From Erythrobacter sp. (GTDB lineage: Bacteria; Pseudomonadota; Alphaproteobacteria; Sphingomonadales; Sphingomonadaceae), in the NCBI RefSeq assembly GCF_030066995.1, contig NZ_JASJAP010000001.1, positions 372,001 to 436,000 on the forward strand: a DNA stretch of 64,000 nucleotides. Direction: 5' to 3'. Within the stretch, counting starts at the first letter, position 1; each line of letters starts with the position of its first letter. Shown one piece after another: positions 1-12,200 of this stretch. The position numbers and the translations under genes are program-made. The notes under the pieces are model-generated. The model was not told the DNA's origin and did not search any database. It saw only the letters and a list, made by a program, of their open reading frames with translations.

Positions 1-1374
1 GCGGCGCTTGAGATCATGGAAAAGCCCGCGAGCCCCGGCCTCAAATGGCTTCTGCGGCTTATCTGCGCGCTGTTCGTCCTTGCGCTGCTATGGTCGGTCT
101 TTGGCCGGATTGATGTGGTCGCGACCGCTGCGGGCAAGACCGTGCCGGGCGGCAATGTGAAGATCATCCAGGCCATCGAAATCGGGGCGGTGCGCGCAAT
201 CCATGTGACCAATGGCCAATATGTCGAAGCGGGTGAGCTGCTGATCGAGCTCGACCCCACGCTCACCGAAGCTGATGAAGCGCAAAGCGGGCAGACGCTG
301 CTCTCCGCTCGCATCATCCAGGCGCGCAACGATGCGCTGCTGGCGCACCTGCGCGGGCGCGAGCCCCGCTTTGTTGCGCCTGAAGGCGCTCCGCCCGATA
401 TTATTGCAACCGAACAAGCTTTTGTCCGCAACGCTGTGGCGCAATACGAAGCGCAGCGCGCCTCGCTGATCCAGCAGCGCAGCGAAAACGAGGCCGAGCT
501 GGCCGCCGCAAAGGCTGAGACCGCCAAGCTCGAAGAGGCGCTTCCTTACATCGACAAGCAGATGAATGCGCGAGCCGAACTCGCCGAACGTGGGTTCTAC
601 TCCAAGCTTCAACTACTCGAATACGAACAGCTGCGCGCCGAACATATCCGCAATATCGAAGTGCAGGAGGCCAACCGGATGCGGGCCGAGGCTTCTATCC
701 GTCGGATCACAGCTGACTTGCAGAGCTTGCGCGCGGGCTTTGGTCGCACTGCCGTTACCGATCTGGCTGAGGCCAATGATCGCGCGAGTATGGCCGCCGA
801 AGAACTGCGCAAAGCGGAGCGCCGCCGCCGCTTCCAGGAGCTACGAGCGCCTGTTGACGGCGTGGTGCAGCAGTTGGGCGTCTCGACCGTCGGCGGGGTG
901 GTGCAGCCCGCGCAGCCGCTGATGGTGGTTGTGCCGTGCAGCTCAGGCGATGCAACCAGCGCGGCAAGCTGCAACAGCGGCATCACCGTCGAAGCCTTCG
1001 TGCAGAACAAGGATATCGGCTCGATCAGCGTCGGCCAGCGGGTCGCGGTGAAGCTCGAAGCGTTCAACTTCACCGATTACGGCCTGATCGAAGGCACGGT
1101 CGCCAATATCAGCCGCGACGCTATCGACCAGAGCGAGGCACCCGCAGGCTCGGTGCGCGATGAGAACGGTCGTCCGGTGCAGCCCGGCCTTGTCTACGCC
1201 GCGACCATCGAGCTTGCCTGCGCAGCAGATGATCCCGGGCGCCACGAACTATGCGACAAAGTGCGCCCCGGCATGTCCGTCCAGGCCGAAATCAAGACCG
1301 GGCGGCGGCGGATCATTCAGTATCTGCTTTCGCCGATCAGCAAAGCTATGAGTGAGGCAGGGCGGGAGCGGTGA
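1..1374 (+). CDS. hlyD: HlyD-family type I secretion periplasmic adaptor (5' end outside window)
   Basis: Membrane fusion protein linking an inner-membrane ABC exporter to a TolC-like outer-membrane channel. The frame is open from base 1 and reads AALEI before the first ATG at 16; E. coli HlyD has a matching stretch (AHLELIETP) just before its membrane helix, so the true start lies upstream of the window. A single membrane helix follows (LLRLICALFVLALLWSVFG), then a lipoyl-like part, a long charged alpha-helical hairpin over roughly residues 85-275, a second lipoyl half (APVDGVVQQL) and a beta-barrel end. The large RTX gene and an HlyC-like gene downstream identify the likely substrate. The partner ABC transporter is presumably to the left of the window. 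Confidence 0.92.
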   Translation, partial: AALEIMEKPASPGLKWLLRLICALFVLALLWSVFGRIDVVATAAGKTVPGGNVKIIQAIEIGAVRAIHVTNGQYVEAGELLIELDPTLTEADEAQSGQTLLSARIIQARNDALLAHLRGREPRFVAPEGAPPDIIATEQAFVRNAVAQYEAQRASLIQQRSENEAELAAAKAETAKLEEALPYIDKQMNARAELAERGFYSKLQLLEYEQLRAEHIRNIEVQEANRMRAEASIRRITADLQSLRAGFGRTAVTDLAEANDRASMAAEELRKAERRRRFQELRAPVDGVVQQLGVSTVGGVVQPAQPLMVVVPCSSGDATSAASCNSGITVEAFVQNKDIGSISVGQRVAVKLEAFNFTDYGLIEGTVANISRDAIDQSEAPAGSVRDENGRPVQPGLVYAATIELACAADDPGRHELCDKVRPGMSVQAEIKTGRRRIIQYLLSPISKAMSEAGRER

Positions 1375-1796
1375 GACGCGGGTGTTGTAGTTACTGCACA
1401 GTTATTGCAGTCGCTTTCATACAATTTGCGCCAACAGACCAGATTGGCTTACCGAAAGGCAAGCAGCCGGTAGCCTTACTTTTCTACCGATTTTTCGATG
1501 ACGCAAATATTTCACGTTATATTCCATTGCTTTTGTCTGCTTCGTCTGGCTATCTAAGGCTATCCAAGACCGGATAGCGGTCGACCTTGGGAGGGGTAGT
1601 GGGGGAGCATCTTATTCGGTTCAGTGCGCGAGTTTTTTCGCACTGGTCGCTTATCCTCATGGCAAGAGAGCGAAGTGTTGCTGCGAGCACACCTGGTCTG
1701 CCTTGTGCTCTGAAATTACGGGGCGTAAGGCGTGACGCCCGCGTTTTTTGCCATAGATAGCCCCATGCTGAAGAGACGCTCTAACGGTGAGGAGGC
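1375..1796. other. 422-bp intergenic region
   Basis: I see no convincing gene. It holds small inverted repeats: AGTGCG/CGCACT around 1624-1645, CCAAG/CTTGG around 1564-1589, and a better terminator-like hairpin at 1721-1749. It separates hlyD from the following small genes, so promoter elements for the RTX transcript may lie here, but no clear -35/-10 pair stands out. Confidence 0.5.
1721..1749 (+). terminator. Possible rho-independent terminator
   Basis: Stem GGGCGT (1721-1726) pairs with ACGCCC (1735-1740) around an 8-nt loop, followed shortly by a run of six T (1744-1749). It lies about 350 bp after hlyD and 47 bp before the next gene, so it may end the secretion transcript or act as an attenuator. 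Confidence 0.5.
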
Positions 1797-2522
1797 ATGA
1801 TGGAAGCACTTAGAAGAAGTACTGTAAGTATCGTAGCCGTCTTTGTGATTCTTACCTTGAGCGCCATCGCCGTAGCTTGGTCTCGAGACTCTGAAGCGAG
1901 TGTGCATCAGCCGAGTGACGCAGGCTTAAATGAGGATCGCTTTCGCGAAATAGTCACGCGGACCCAAGGCAAATCGATGGCAGATTATTGCGGTCATGAT
2001 GCGAAAGTTAATTTTCGCACGCGAAAAGATTATAACTCCTTTGAGGTCGAATTTGCAGAAGGCGCTGACTGTAGGATTACGTCACGGAGAGTGGCATCGG
2101 CTTTCGGGGCGTTGACGCAGAGAGGGTTAAGAGCGTGGATTCTCGATTCCGGCACAGTCGCCGAGTATTTTCAGAAATGCGCTGATTTTTTATCTGAAAA
2201 AGACCCTGAATCCAAAGTCTCGTTAAAGTTTTTCGATGCCGAGCGGGTTTTCACCGACTTCCCGTCGAAATGTCCTGGGCTGCCTCCAGGAGAGCTTGAT
2301 GAGGTTGCTCATATTGCTGAACGTCTCGACGCTCTTGGGGGCGCGAATTGGCAAACGGTTGAGCTTGAGGGTTCATGGTACGAGGGCGCCGAGTGGGATG
2401 CGGTGCCGATATTGTGGGGAGCGCCGCCATTCGATCGAATGGAATTGGTGTGTATCACAGCGGGAGTTGTGAATGAGCCCTTATTTCCAATAATTGTCGA
2501 TTGCATAGGGGGAATTAAATGA
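1797..2522 (+). CDS. Hypothetical exported or membrane-anchored protein
   Basis: I do not recognise this 241-residue protein. It has one N-terminal hydrophobic segment (VSIVAVFVILTLSAIAVAW) fitting a signal peptide or anchor, then a soluble domain with scattered cysteines near residues 62, 82, 119, 146, 220 and 237 that could form disulfides in the periplasm. AGGAGG at 1790-1795 is 1 nt from the ATG at 1797 and 4 nt from the ATG at 1800, so translation may begin at the second ATG. It lies between hlyD and the RTX gene on the same strand and overlaps a tiny frame by ATGA. An accessory role for the RTX system is possible but unproven. Confidence 0.7.
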   Translation: MMEALRRSTVSIVAVFVILTLSAIAVAWSRDSEASVHQPSDAGLNEDRFREIVTRTQGKSMADYCGHDAKVNFRTRKDYNSFEVEFAEGADCRITSRRVASAFGALTQRGLRAWILDSGTVAEYFQKCADFLSEKDPESKVSLKFFDAERVFTDFPSKCPGLPPGELDEVAHIAERLDALGGANWQTVELEGSWYEGAEWDAVPILWGAPPFDRMELVCITAGVVNEPLFPIIVDCIGGIK

Positions 2523-2662
2523 CTTCGGGTGACATCAATGGTTGGAAGAGAAAAATCACCCTAAGTCCTAGTTGGAGGGAGCCAAAATATAAAAGAGCGC
2601 TTGCACGGATTGAGTCCTTACTCAGAACAATTTGGCAGAACGATGCCGGTAGACTTCAATAA
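2519..2662 (+). CDS. Small 47-residue hypothetical protein
   Basis: The frame starts with an ATG that overlaps the stop of the preceding gene (ATGA at 2519-2522), has a purine-rich AGGGGG about 8 nt upstream, and ends at TAA 2660-2662. The product is basic and has no hydrophobic segment: MTSGDINGWKRK at the start, DAGRLQ at the end. The overlap and Shine-Dalgarno-like sequence argue for translational coupling. Its length leaves real doubt. I recognise no family. Confidence 0.4.
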   Translation: MTSGDINGWKRKITLSPSWREPKYKRALARIESLLRTIWQNDAGRLQ

Positions 2663-2738
2663 AGGCGAGGTAATGGATGATCATTCAGTATTTTTCGTCG
2701 CCAATAGGTCAAGTAATCAGTGAGTCGGGCAAGGAAAG

Positions 2739-3290
2739 ATGATTATGCATTCGCAGCAAGAAGCAAATAAGCAAGATTGGAAGACTTGGAGGGCTCATCC
2801 AAACCTGAGTCCGACTGATTTTCCGGGCCTTTTCTACACCACACTTCTAGCACTACTGTTTCTTTCACCCGGGTCTTGTAAACTTCCTGATTCTTCAAGT
2901 TATAAAGCGGTAGATACGGTCATTTCGCAGGATTCTATTTCCATAAAAGGCATAACCTTTATTGAATTGTCTGAATATATTCACGCAATTAATTCTTGCA
3001 AATTATTTCAGGCTATACCTGGTTTAAAAATTGAAGAAATGGACGAGTTAGATGTCTTTGAAATGCACTTTTCAAGATTAGTTGACAGAAGCGATGGTTC
3101 CAATATGGTTTTCGTAAAATGCATTGAGAAAAGAATTGGCGCCCGACTTCATGATTACTCGAGTTTCGATCTCGAGGCTTTCGAGATCATTGTTGGTTTT
3201 CATGTTTCAAATCTGCGCTCATATGGCTTCGCATCAATTGGCCCGAGCTTGATGATCTTTGATGGAAATGTACGAAGCTTAGGGGTGTGA
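2739..3290 (+). CDS. Hypothetical probable lipoprotein upstream of the RTX toxin
   Basis: A 183-residue protein of no family I recognise. Residues about 28-47 form a hydrophobic segment (FPGLFYTTLLALLFLSPGSC) ending in a lipobox-like SPGSC, suggesting membrane attachment after export, although the cytoplasmic lead is long. AAGGA at 2731-2735 suits the ATG at 2745 (9 nt) better than the one at 2739 (3 nt). The stop is one base before the RTX start, so the two are probably translated together. The gene is visibly AT-rich with many AT-ending codons, unlike chromosomal genes further right, a sign of transfer. Being immediately upstream of a toxin, it could be an accessory or protective protein; this is inference. 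Confidence 0.65.
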   Translation: MIMHSQQEANKQDWKTWRAHPNLSPTDFPGLFYTTLLALLFLSPGSCKLPDSSSYKAVDTVISQDSISIKGITFIELSEYIHAINSCKLFQAIPGLKIEEMDELDVFEMHFSRLVDRSDGSNMVFVKCIEKRIGARLHDYSSFDLEAFEIIVGFHVSNLRSYGFASIGPSLMIFDGNVRSLGV

Positions 3291-3291
3291 G

Positions 3292-6200
3292 ATGACAAAA
3301 CTAGTATTTGGCCCCAACTTTAGTGAGGCTGACAAAGCTGTCGTAAGGCAGGCATACAGGGCATTGCTATCGACAGCCGCGGGGCGGATCGTAGCTGCGG
3401 CGCTTCCGCCGGAGATTTTGTTTCAGAGGTATCATGGGCCCGGGCGATCAGAGTCCAATCCTACCCTCAATAGAATCACCCTGACCGACGATGCTTTCAG
3501 TCGTGATGCAAGCAACAATCCCTCATACCAGTCGTTTTCCACGATTTGGCATGAAATGATTCACCAAATCCAGACACGAAATTTCCTCGACCAATCAATA
3601 AGATCGTATCTAGAAGGCGCGAGGCAGACTTTATCCAATTTTATAGACCACCCAGATTATCTATATGTTGCCGCGCCGCTGGATGATGCCTCGCTAAAGA
3701 CCGAAGAGACCATTGCACAGCAAATCACCAACCTACTCTGGTCGTATGGGTACCACCGGTCGGCCGACAACGATTACTATCTCCCACACGATGATGCTGC
3801 CCCACCTTCGGGAGAGGCGCAGGATACCATTTCCGCCGCCGAAGAAGCTGAGCTGCGTGGGCTAATTGCGCAACTTCAGCAAGAGAAGATTTCACCCGAG
3901 CAACTCGTGCAGAATTTTCGCCAGTACGAGAAATATATAGCTAGAGCGAAGGAAAAGGGTTTCATAGGAGAAACGGAGGAGTTTAACTTAGAGATCAAGG
4001 CGGAACGTCGGTCGAGAATACTAAAATTTCAGCGCGAGCCCGGAAATCAGAGTCCGAACAGAATAGGTAGTGATAATGAGCTAGCAATTGAAGTTTTCGA
4101 TCAGGAAGGCGACTCTATCGGATTGATCATTTACGCTATTGATGAGAATGGGGATCTCGTTGAATCGGCTCGTCTTTTTGACGTATACGAGAGAGACGCG
4201 GAGGGGAATAAGAAAAAGGATACGCATAATAATATATTACCTCCTGTCGGAGAGGTAATGAATTCCAACGGATTGGAGGTTTATTACGGGTTCGATAGCG
4301 GAACTCGCGATAGGATTTCCGTTGATATTCGAATTTCAAACAACCCTCTCGGGGTCGAGTTTTCGAATGTTGGTTCATTAATTGGCCAACAGCTAGGATA
4401 TAGAATTGCCGGAGGAGACGAATTAAGTGGGGTTTTAACATCTTCTATATTGATGACTTTTGGTGATAATTTAGGCGATGTTTTTGACGGGCTATTTTTT
4501 AACAACAATGGGAAGGCGAATGGTTTAGAAGAAGTAATCGAAGTTGGATTCTCAGAATTTGGAGATGAGCTTTTTGAGAACTTTGTCAATTCCGGCGTTG
4601 GAGCGCTATCGGCTTACATTTCCGCGGAAATTGTCAATGCTGTCGGTATTGATGGTGTCGGAGGTGAGTTAGTCAACTCGGCTGCAAGCGGTTATTTGTC
4701 AGCGATCCTTGGCAACTTGGCAGGCATTTCGTCGAGCACAGAAACACTCAGCCAAACTATCAACAGTGTGAATCCGCTAACGATCGCAGGTTCGTTCATA
4801 GGGAGCAAACTCGCGGCGGAAGTTCTTTTATTCGATACGATTGGTGGCCAAATTGGCTCGGCAGTCGGATCAAGCCTCGGTGTTATCGGAGCAACCAAGC
4901 TCACTACCCTCTCGAGCGGTGCCGCTTCGAGTAAGTTGTTTGGCGTGTCGCTCGGCGCCGCAGCTGGCCCCGTAGGCGTCGCTATTGGTGCGTTTGCTGG
5001 ATTCTTGCTGGGTGGCCTGCTTGGCTCAGTGTTCGGCGGAACGCCTCGATCAGGTGCTGATGCCGGGTGGGATGAGGGAGAAGGTCGTTTCGTCGTCAAA
5101 AATGGTTATGCTCGGAAAGGTGGCTCCAGACAAACCGCGGAAGCTATGGCCGGCGTTGTCGCAGACACCTTCAACATGGTTCTCGATGCCACCGGTGGTC
5201 GCCTTGCTGACCCTTCAGCCATAACCACTGGCAACTACGGAATGCGGAAAAGTGATTTCGTGTATCGCCCGACGTCGACGAGGGATAAACGCGCGATAAC
5301 GTATCGGGTCTCTAGTAAGAACAATGACTCAGCCTTTAGCGAACTCACTGGGTATGGCATCTGGAAAGGTCTAACGGATCCTGACTTCCAGATTATTGGA
5401 GGCTCCAATTACATCAAGCGCGCTGCGTATGCGACGTTTGAGCTAGGTGGCATGAATGCGACCAACTTTGACCAAGCGGTACTCTTGGGCAATATCTCAT
5501 CGGCGCAGTCCTATGAAGCATATCTCGCAAATAGTGCGGTGATTAATGCGATCATAGCGGGCGAACCGGATTCAGTCTTTGCAGCAGAAACTGCGTTAAC
5601 TTTAGTTCGAGCCGAGGAGCTGGGCCTTACGAGGCGTCATCGTTCCGACTGGTTCGGTGGGTTCAACGGCCTGTTAGAAGAGGGCCAAGCCAATGCTGCT
5701 AAGGTGGATTTCGGCTTCGACTATGATCCACTGAGCGACCAATTAAGCCGTCTCGTCGGTGTGGGTGACTTCGTGTTGGGCGACACAATTGACATTGCTG
5801 CACAGGTATCGATCGAACGACCTGACGGAGAAGCGACCACTCAAATCATAGATCTGCGATCTGGCCAGCTCGCAGACCAGACCGGCTTTTTAGTTAATGG
5901 TGAATTGCAAGATGGCATCGCAGCCGCCGGGGCGGACTATGATGCTGTAACAAATGTATCCCGGAGTATGTCCGGTAGCAATCTTAGGGCGCATGCAGCT
6001 ATCACAACCGATGCAAACACTGCTGGTGAAAGCGTAGAGCAATTGCGCATTGTCCTTGGCGACGGTTCAAATTCCTATCTGCAGCGCAGCCAAGCAAATG
6101 TCACGATCGTCGACTCTTCAGACAAAGCGTATCTCTTGGTGGGACGTGCCTACGCAGCAGAGGCTGATGGCCACCTGACATGGCGCGTCAGCCTCTCCAA

Positions 6201-9200
6201 AGCGGCGACTTCTTCAGTGACATTAAGTCTGGCCCTCTCTGAAAATGGTGCAGAGGCGGGCAGCGACTACAATGACAGTCTGCAAGTTTCGGCAAATGGA
6301 GTATCTGGTTGGACGACTGCAGGTTCTCTTACGTTGGGACCAGGTGTGACTGAGTACTTTGTCCGGGTTCCGATCACCGCTGACAATACACTGAACCCTA
6401 CCTATGATCCCTATGAATTTGATGTTGATGGCTTGGTCATTCCTGGATCAGGAAACGGCGAGCGTGAATTCAATAATGTCGAGGGGAATGAGAAGCTTAT
6501 CCTGAGCGCTGAGGTGACGTCGGGAGCGCAGCATCTCCAAAACGGCGATCAGACAATCGCAGGCCTGGGTACGATCGTCGATGGATCAAATGACGATCCT
6601 TTAGTTTGGATTGATGATGTCATTGTTCACGAGGGATCAATGAGCAGTGCCAGTATCGCCCGAAGTAGAGCGGATGGCACGTCAACAGTTACCTATAGCA
6701 CTGTAGATAATCGCCAGCTTGAGATACCAGTTGCAGCGACGGTGGATGCAGGTGGAGGAGACGACACTGTCCACGCATCCGATCTAGGAGACAACATCCT
6801 AGGCGGTGATGGAAACGACACCCTTTACGGCGGGCGCCTAGATGACTGGCTACTCGGCGGCGATGGCAACGACATTCTCGACGCCGGTGCACAAGCCAGC
6901 GGTCTAGGAGGCGATGGCAACTATCTCGATGGTGGGGCGGGTAACGACACTCTGAAAGGTCGGGAAGGCTCAGACTGGCTTGATGGCGGCGATGGTGAGG
7001 ATGACCTCAATGGCGGTGCAGGAGGTGACATCCTCACAGGCGGCGCCGGCGACAATGACGAACTTTTCGGCGGCGCTGGTGATGACACCTATCTCCTACG
7101 CCTCGGAGATGGGGCTGATGTCGTTACTGAATTTGATCCAACAGCAGGCCTCACTCAATCAGAGAATGCGTTTCTAACATGGGACAGCTCTCAGGACCAG
7201 TTCCTTGAGAACTTGAATTCGACGGTCAGAACCCAAATCGAAAGCCGTTTCAATGCTTCCGCACTCCTGAATGTCGGGGCATTCTCCGGCTTCGTTGCTG
7301 GTCAGTACGCGATGACCAGTAGTAGTGGGAGCGGTCTCCATAGCCGGGATTGGTTCGGCTATTACACTCCTGGAGTTTCCGATCGTTCGATAGGCGGTGG
7401 TGACGACAGCGTTGTCCTTGGCCAGGGCATCTCCATCGGTGATGTTCGCTTACGGCGTTCTGAGATAAACGGTGCTGCGGGCGACGACTTGATAATCGAG
7501 GTCGTCCCTTCGGATGGCAGCGCAGTTCAGGACTCACTCACACTTCAAAACTGGTTCTCAAACCCGTTCGACCGCATCGAGTGGCTGAAATTTGCTGACG
7601 GCAATGAAATCCGGATCGGTGACTTCACAAGCTTTGTGAATGGCACGAACGGCAACGACACGCTGATAGGAACGCTTGGTAATGATTTTGTCTTCGGAGG
7701 CGGAGGCGACGACACTCTCTATCTCTTGGCAGGCGATGACATTGGCAACGGCGGTTCTGGTGCTGATGTGGTGTCGGGCGATAGCGGCGATGACTTGATC
7801 GTCGGCGGCAGCGGTCGTGACTCGATCACAGGCGAGGCCGGCAATGATACGCTTTCTGGGGATGGTGGCGATGACGAGATTTACGGCGGTGATGGAAACG
7901 ACCTGATCTCGGGCGGTCGCGGGAACGACTGGCTGGTTGGCGGAGCTGGTAACGACATTTTCAAATACAGCCGTGGCGACGGCCGAGACGTTGTTGTAGA
8001 CGAGCTTGCGGGAACTTGGGCAACAATCTGGACGGCAGCCGGAGACTGGGCACCAGGCTATGACGTCGCATCAGATGGTACCATCACAGCTCCTGACGGC
8101 TTCGTATTGCGTGAGAACGTGGGCACATCTAGTGAACCGTCTCTAAGATGGAACGGTCGGTTAGAGTATGACAGCCTTAATGAAACGCTTAGGTTTTTCA
8201 CTCCCACCGGAGGAAACACCATAGTCTCAGATCAGGGCTCCGACACGATTGAGTTTGATCCGACCATACATCTCAAAGACTTGGTACTCGAACGCGGCGG
8301 CGATGACCTCATTGTTCATATCTCCAGCGATGAAGGCGCAAGCGGCGCTTTCAATGGCGAAGACAGTATTCGGATCCGCGATTGGTTCAGCAGTTACGCT
8401 CCTAGAAGCATTGAGAAGTTTGCCTTCTTCAGCACTGGGATCCTCGATCTTACCTCCACAACTATAGTTGCGGGCACGGCAGGCGATGACGCAGCCCTTG
8501 GCGGAAGCAGCGGAGTCGACTGGATTACCGGTGGCCTTGGCGACGACACAGTTTCCGGCAGCGGTGGTGATGATATCCTATCGGGCAATGGTGGCATTGA
8601 CACGATTGACGGTGGAACGGGAGACGACGTTATCTATGGGGGTGACGGAGATGATATCCTTCAAGGAGGAGCAGGCGCAGACATCTTGATCGGCGGTGCT
8701 GGTTCCGACTGGGCCTCCTATGAGGAGGAAGCAATCGGGGTTGAAATCAATCTGGCTAGCGTCGACCTCGCCACAGGTGCTGCTCAAGGCGACTCATTCT
8801 CGTCAATCGAGAACTTGAAGGGTGGCTCGGGCAATGACGAACTCGGCGGAGATTCGGGAGAGAATATCCTCGAAGGTGGCGCCGGGAACGACATCCTAAG
8901 TGCTGGTGCTGGCGATGATACCTATGTCTGGGAAGGTCTGGGTGACGGCCAGGACATTATCCGGGAAGGGCAGAAAATAATTGAGACTGCCGTCGATGCG
9001 AACGGCAACATTAGTTCCGAATTCCAAGGGTATTGGAAGAATGTTGGGTCGACGACAATTAACAATGGTACCGGTGAACCGGATCCCGGTACAATTTGGG
9101 AATACAGAATACGCGAAATTGCTGGAAATGAAGATGTATTCATACATGCTAATCGGGTCACACGAGTAGAGGGCTTAGGGCCACCTCCAAATGGCCTAAG

Positions 9201-12200
9201 CACCTACCCCGGCGGTTGGCGCAATGGGTTCGTACAGCCTGATGCTTCATCACCGGCAACGCGCGAGATAATTGATACGTCAGAGGATGGTGGCGAAGAC
9301 ACTCTTGAATTGGGCCTAGGCATCCAGTTTCAGGACCTCGCCTTCTCGCAGTCAAACCAAAACCTCATCATCCAGCATTCTAGTGGTTCGCAGGTCGAAA
9401 TCGAGGGGCACTTCGCGCAGGCGACCGGAGCTCAGATTGAGTTCTTGCAGTTCCACGATGGTTTGAGCGCTCGTCTAGACAATTTGAAGTTTGGGTCGGG
9501 CGGTGGAAGTGAAGATGACCTGATCCTCAGCACTTCAAACGTTACGCAGCTATCCGGAAATGACGGCGACGATGTCATCTTCGGCGGTAGCGCGGCCAAC
9601 GTTATATACGGTGGCTCGGGCGACGACGTGATTGAAGGCGGTGCAGGCGCAGATACATTGTACGGCCAAGCTGGCGCGAACGACACCGTTAGATACGCAG
9701 GGTCAACGCAGGCTGTACAAGTTAATCTCGGCATACAGGCACAAAGCAGTACGGGAGACGCGTCAGGCGACGTCCTTAGCGGCTTCGAGAACGTTCAGGG
9801 CAGCTGGACCGGTAGTGACACGCTTATTGGCGATGCCGGCGATAATCGTCTCTTCGGTTTCGGAGGCGGTGATTATTTGTCTGGAAATGGCGGCGCAGAC
9901 GTTCTGGTCGGCGATGATGGCAACGACCAACTGCTGGGAGGATCTGGTGAGGACAATCTATCGGGCGGTGCTGGAGATGACCATCTTCAGGGTGGCACAG
10001 ACAATGACCTTCTCAATGGCGGCGATGGCCATGACAAACTGGAAGGCGGCGACGGGAACGATACACTGATAGGAGGTGCTGGCAACGAACGAACCTTCGG
10101 CAGTTTTGCTGGCTACATCTGGGGCGGTCGCGGAGATGACATTCTCGACGGCGGTGCTGGAATTGATGATCTTCGCGGTGGCGAGGGCAATGACACGTTG
10201 ATTGGTGGCATTGGTGACGACGTTCTCTACGGCGACCAGGGCGATGATGTCTTTGTTTTCGGACGCGATGATGGGGCGGACGCTCTTCTCGACTCGGTTG
10301 GCCTCAACTCTTTGGTGTTCAATGATGGAATCACAAGTGGCGAGCTTTGGATAACCCGTGAATCGACCGCTAGGCAGGATCTGCTGATCGGTGTCATTGG
10401 CGGCGACACATTTCTTCGAGTGAATGGCAATTCGCAGATTGAGAAGATCGTGACTGCCGATGGAAGCCTCTTCCTTGGCGAAGGAAAGGTCAATGATCTG
10501 ATCAACGCAATGTCTCTTGAGGGTGCGGCCACGCCTGATGAAATGCCGGAGCAATTTCTTGACCAAATTGAGGCGGCGTGGTCACCGACTGAAACGCCAG
10601 CTCCTCGAGCGCCTGACACTCCTCAACGAGTTTTGGTCACCACTCTGTCAGCGAATGCGTTCAACAATGATCTTTGGCCCCGCATCGCTCCGACCGGAAA
10701 AGCAGAAGAAAATCTAGTTGCAGAAGAGGCTTGGCCTCGCGATGTGGACGGCCTGCCCGCCGCTGGTAACCTTGGGCCTGGTTGGACTTCTTCTTACGTG
10801 GGCGAGACGTCTTGGGCACGCACCGCGAGTCCGTATGCAAGGTCTTTGACTACCTATCTCAGTGATGACGAGGTTGTGTCTCTCAAAGCTGGCCAGACGG
10901 GGCTCGCCGGAGCAGCAGGTGGTGGAGCTCAGAGCAACCCTTTCACGATCGACAAAGCCAAGACCTACGAATTCTCGGTCTACTTCAAGGTCGATGAACT
11001 CGACAAACACCGCGTTTACTTCGGTCTTAGTGGCGACGTTGAGTGGGGACGAAATATAGGCGCGGACAATCCCAACCCCTACGTCTTGTCCTCCAACAAC
11101 ATGCCGTCTGCGGCGAACGGCTATGAAGCCGACAAATGGTACAAAATGGTCGGATATGTACTCCCTGACGACTCGGTCCAGGAAGGTTTGGGTGCCTATG
11201 GCGGCGTGTACGACACCGAGACTGGTGAGAAGGTCCAAGAGCTTGAGCATTTCGTGTGGGATGCATCCCGTACACTTACGACGTCGAGCATTCGCTTTTT
11301 CAACTTCAACGATGAGTCCACGACAGGCCAGTTCACGCATTTCTTCCAGCCCGAAGTTCGCGAGGTCATCGATACCAGCTATATGCTGCGCGAGGGCGAC
11401 CGTCTGAACACGTGGCAAGACAGCAAGTTCATTGGCGCGACCTATCTTGAAGGCAATTCACCGGTAGCACCTTATGACCAAGATGGTGAGACGCGGTGGA
11501 CGGAAGTGCAGGGACCAGATGGGGAAACCGCTGTCGTTCTTGAGGCCGGTGAATTTGACGGAGCTGCCGATGGTGGCGGAAGCTTCACCAACACCCTGAC
11601 GATAGATACATCCAAAACCTATCGCTACGTGCAGTATTTTCGCAAATCGGACATCGATAGCCAGTCATTGAATATCGGTGTCCTGGATCGACGGGCAGGA
11701 ACAGGCGCTACCGCTGGAATGAAGCGCGTGTCCTCGGGCATCGAGACGTACTACGGATATTTTGTAAATGGTGGTCATGGACCATCGGGTTGGCAGCAAA
11801 ATCTGGTTGAAGACGAATGGTATATGGCTGTCGGCTACTTTTTTGCCGATGGCGCGCTGCCTACCGGCGCTGCTGACATGGGCGGCATCTATCGTGTTTC
11901 GGATGGTTCAAAGGTCACAGCGATTAACACCGAGAACCATCAATGGACCTCGAGCGTATCAAGTTTTGAAGGGCAAGGCTTGTTCTTCACGCACGATGGT
12001 ACATCTCAGTTGGGATGGACAACCCAGTTCGGAGCTCCGACGTTTGGTGTAATTGATGACGCTGACCTTTCGTCCTACGAGGCGGATCCGTTCGGTAAGT
12101 CGACACGGTGGTACGGTGAAACTGTCACGATTACATCGGGCCAGATCACTGCTGGTGTCACCGACTCCGACAATTTGATTTCGGACCTTCGGTGGGCTCT

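Noticed and set aside
1371-1577. A 68-codon frame overlapping the hlyD stop
   Set aside because: No ribosome-binding site, odd composition and no resemblance to a known family; more likely non-coding.
6740-10260. Tandem DNA repeat or CRISPR-like array
   Set aside because: The regularity is the glycine-aspartate RTX nonapeptide code inside a protein gene, with variable DNA and no spacers.
10714-11418. A 234-codon open frame on the - strand inside the RTX gene
   Set aside because: It has no family pattern and is fully antisense to a well-supported coding region.
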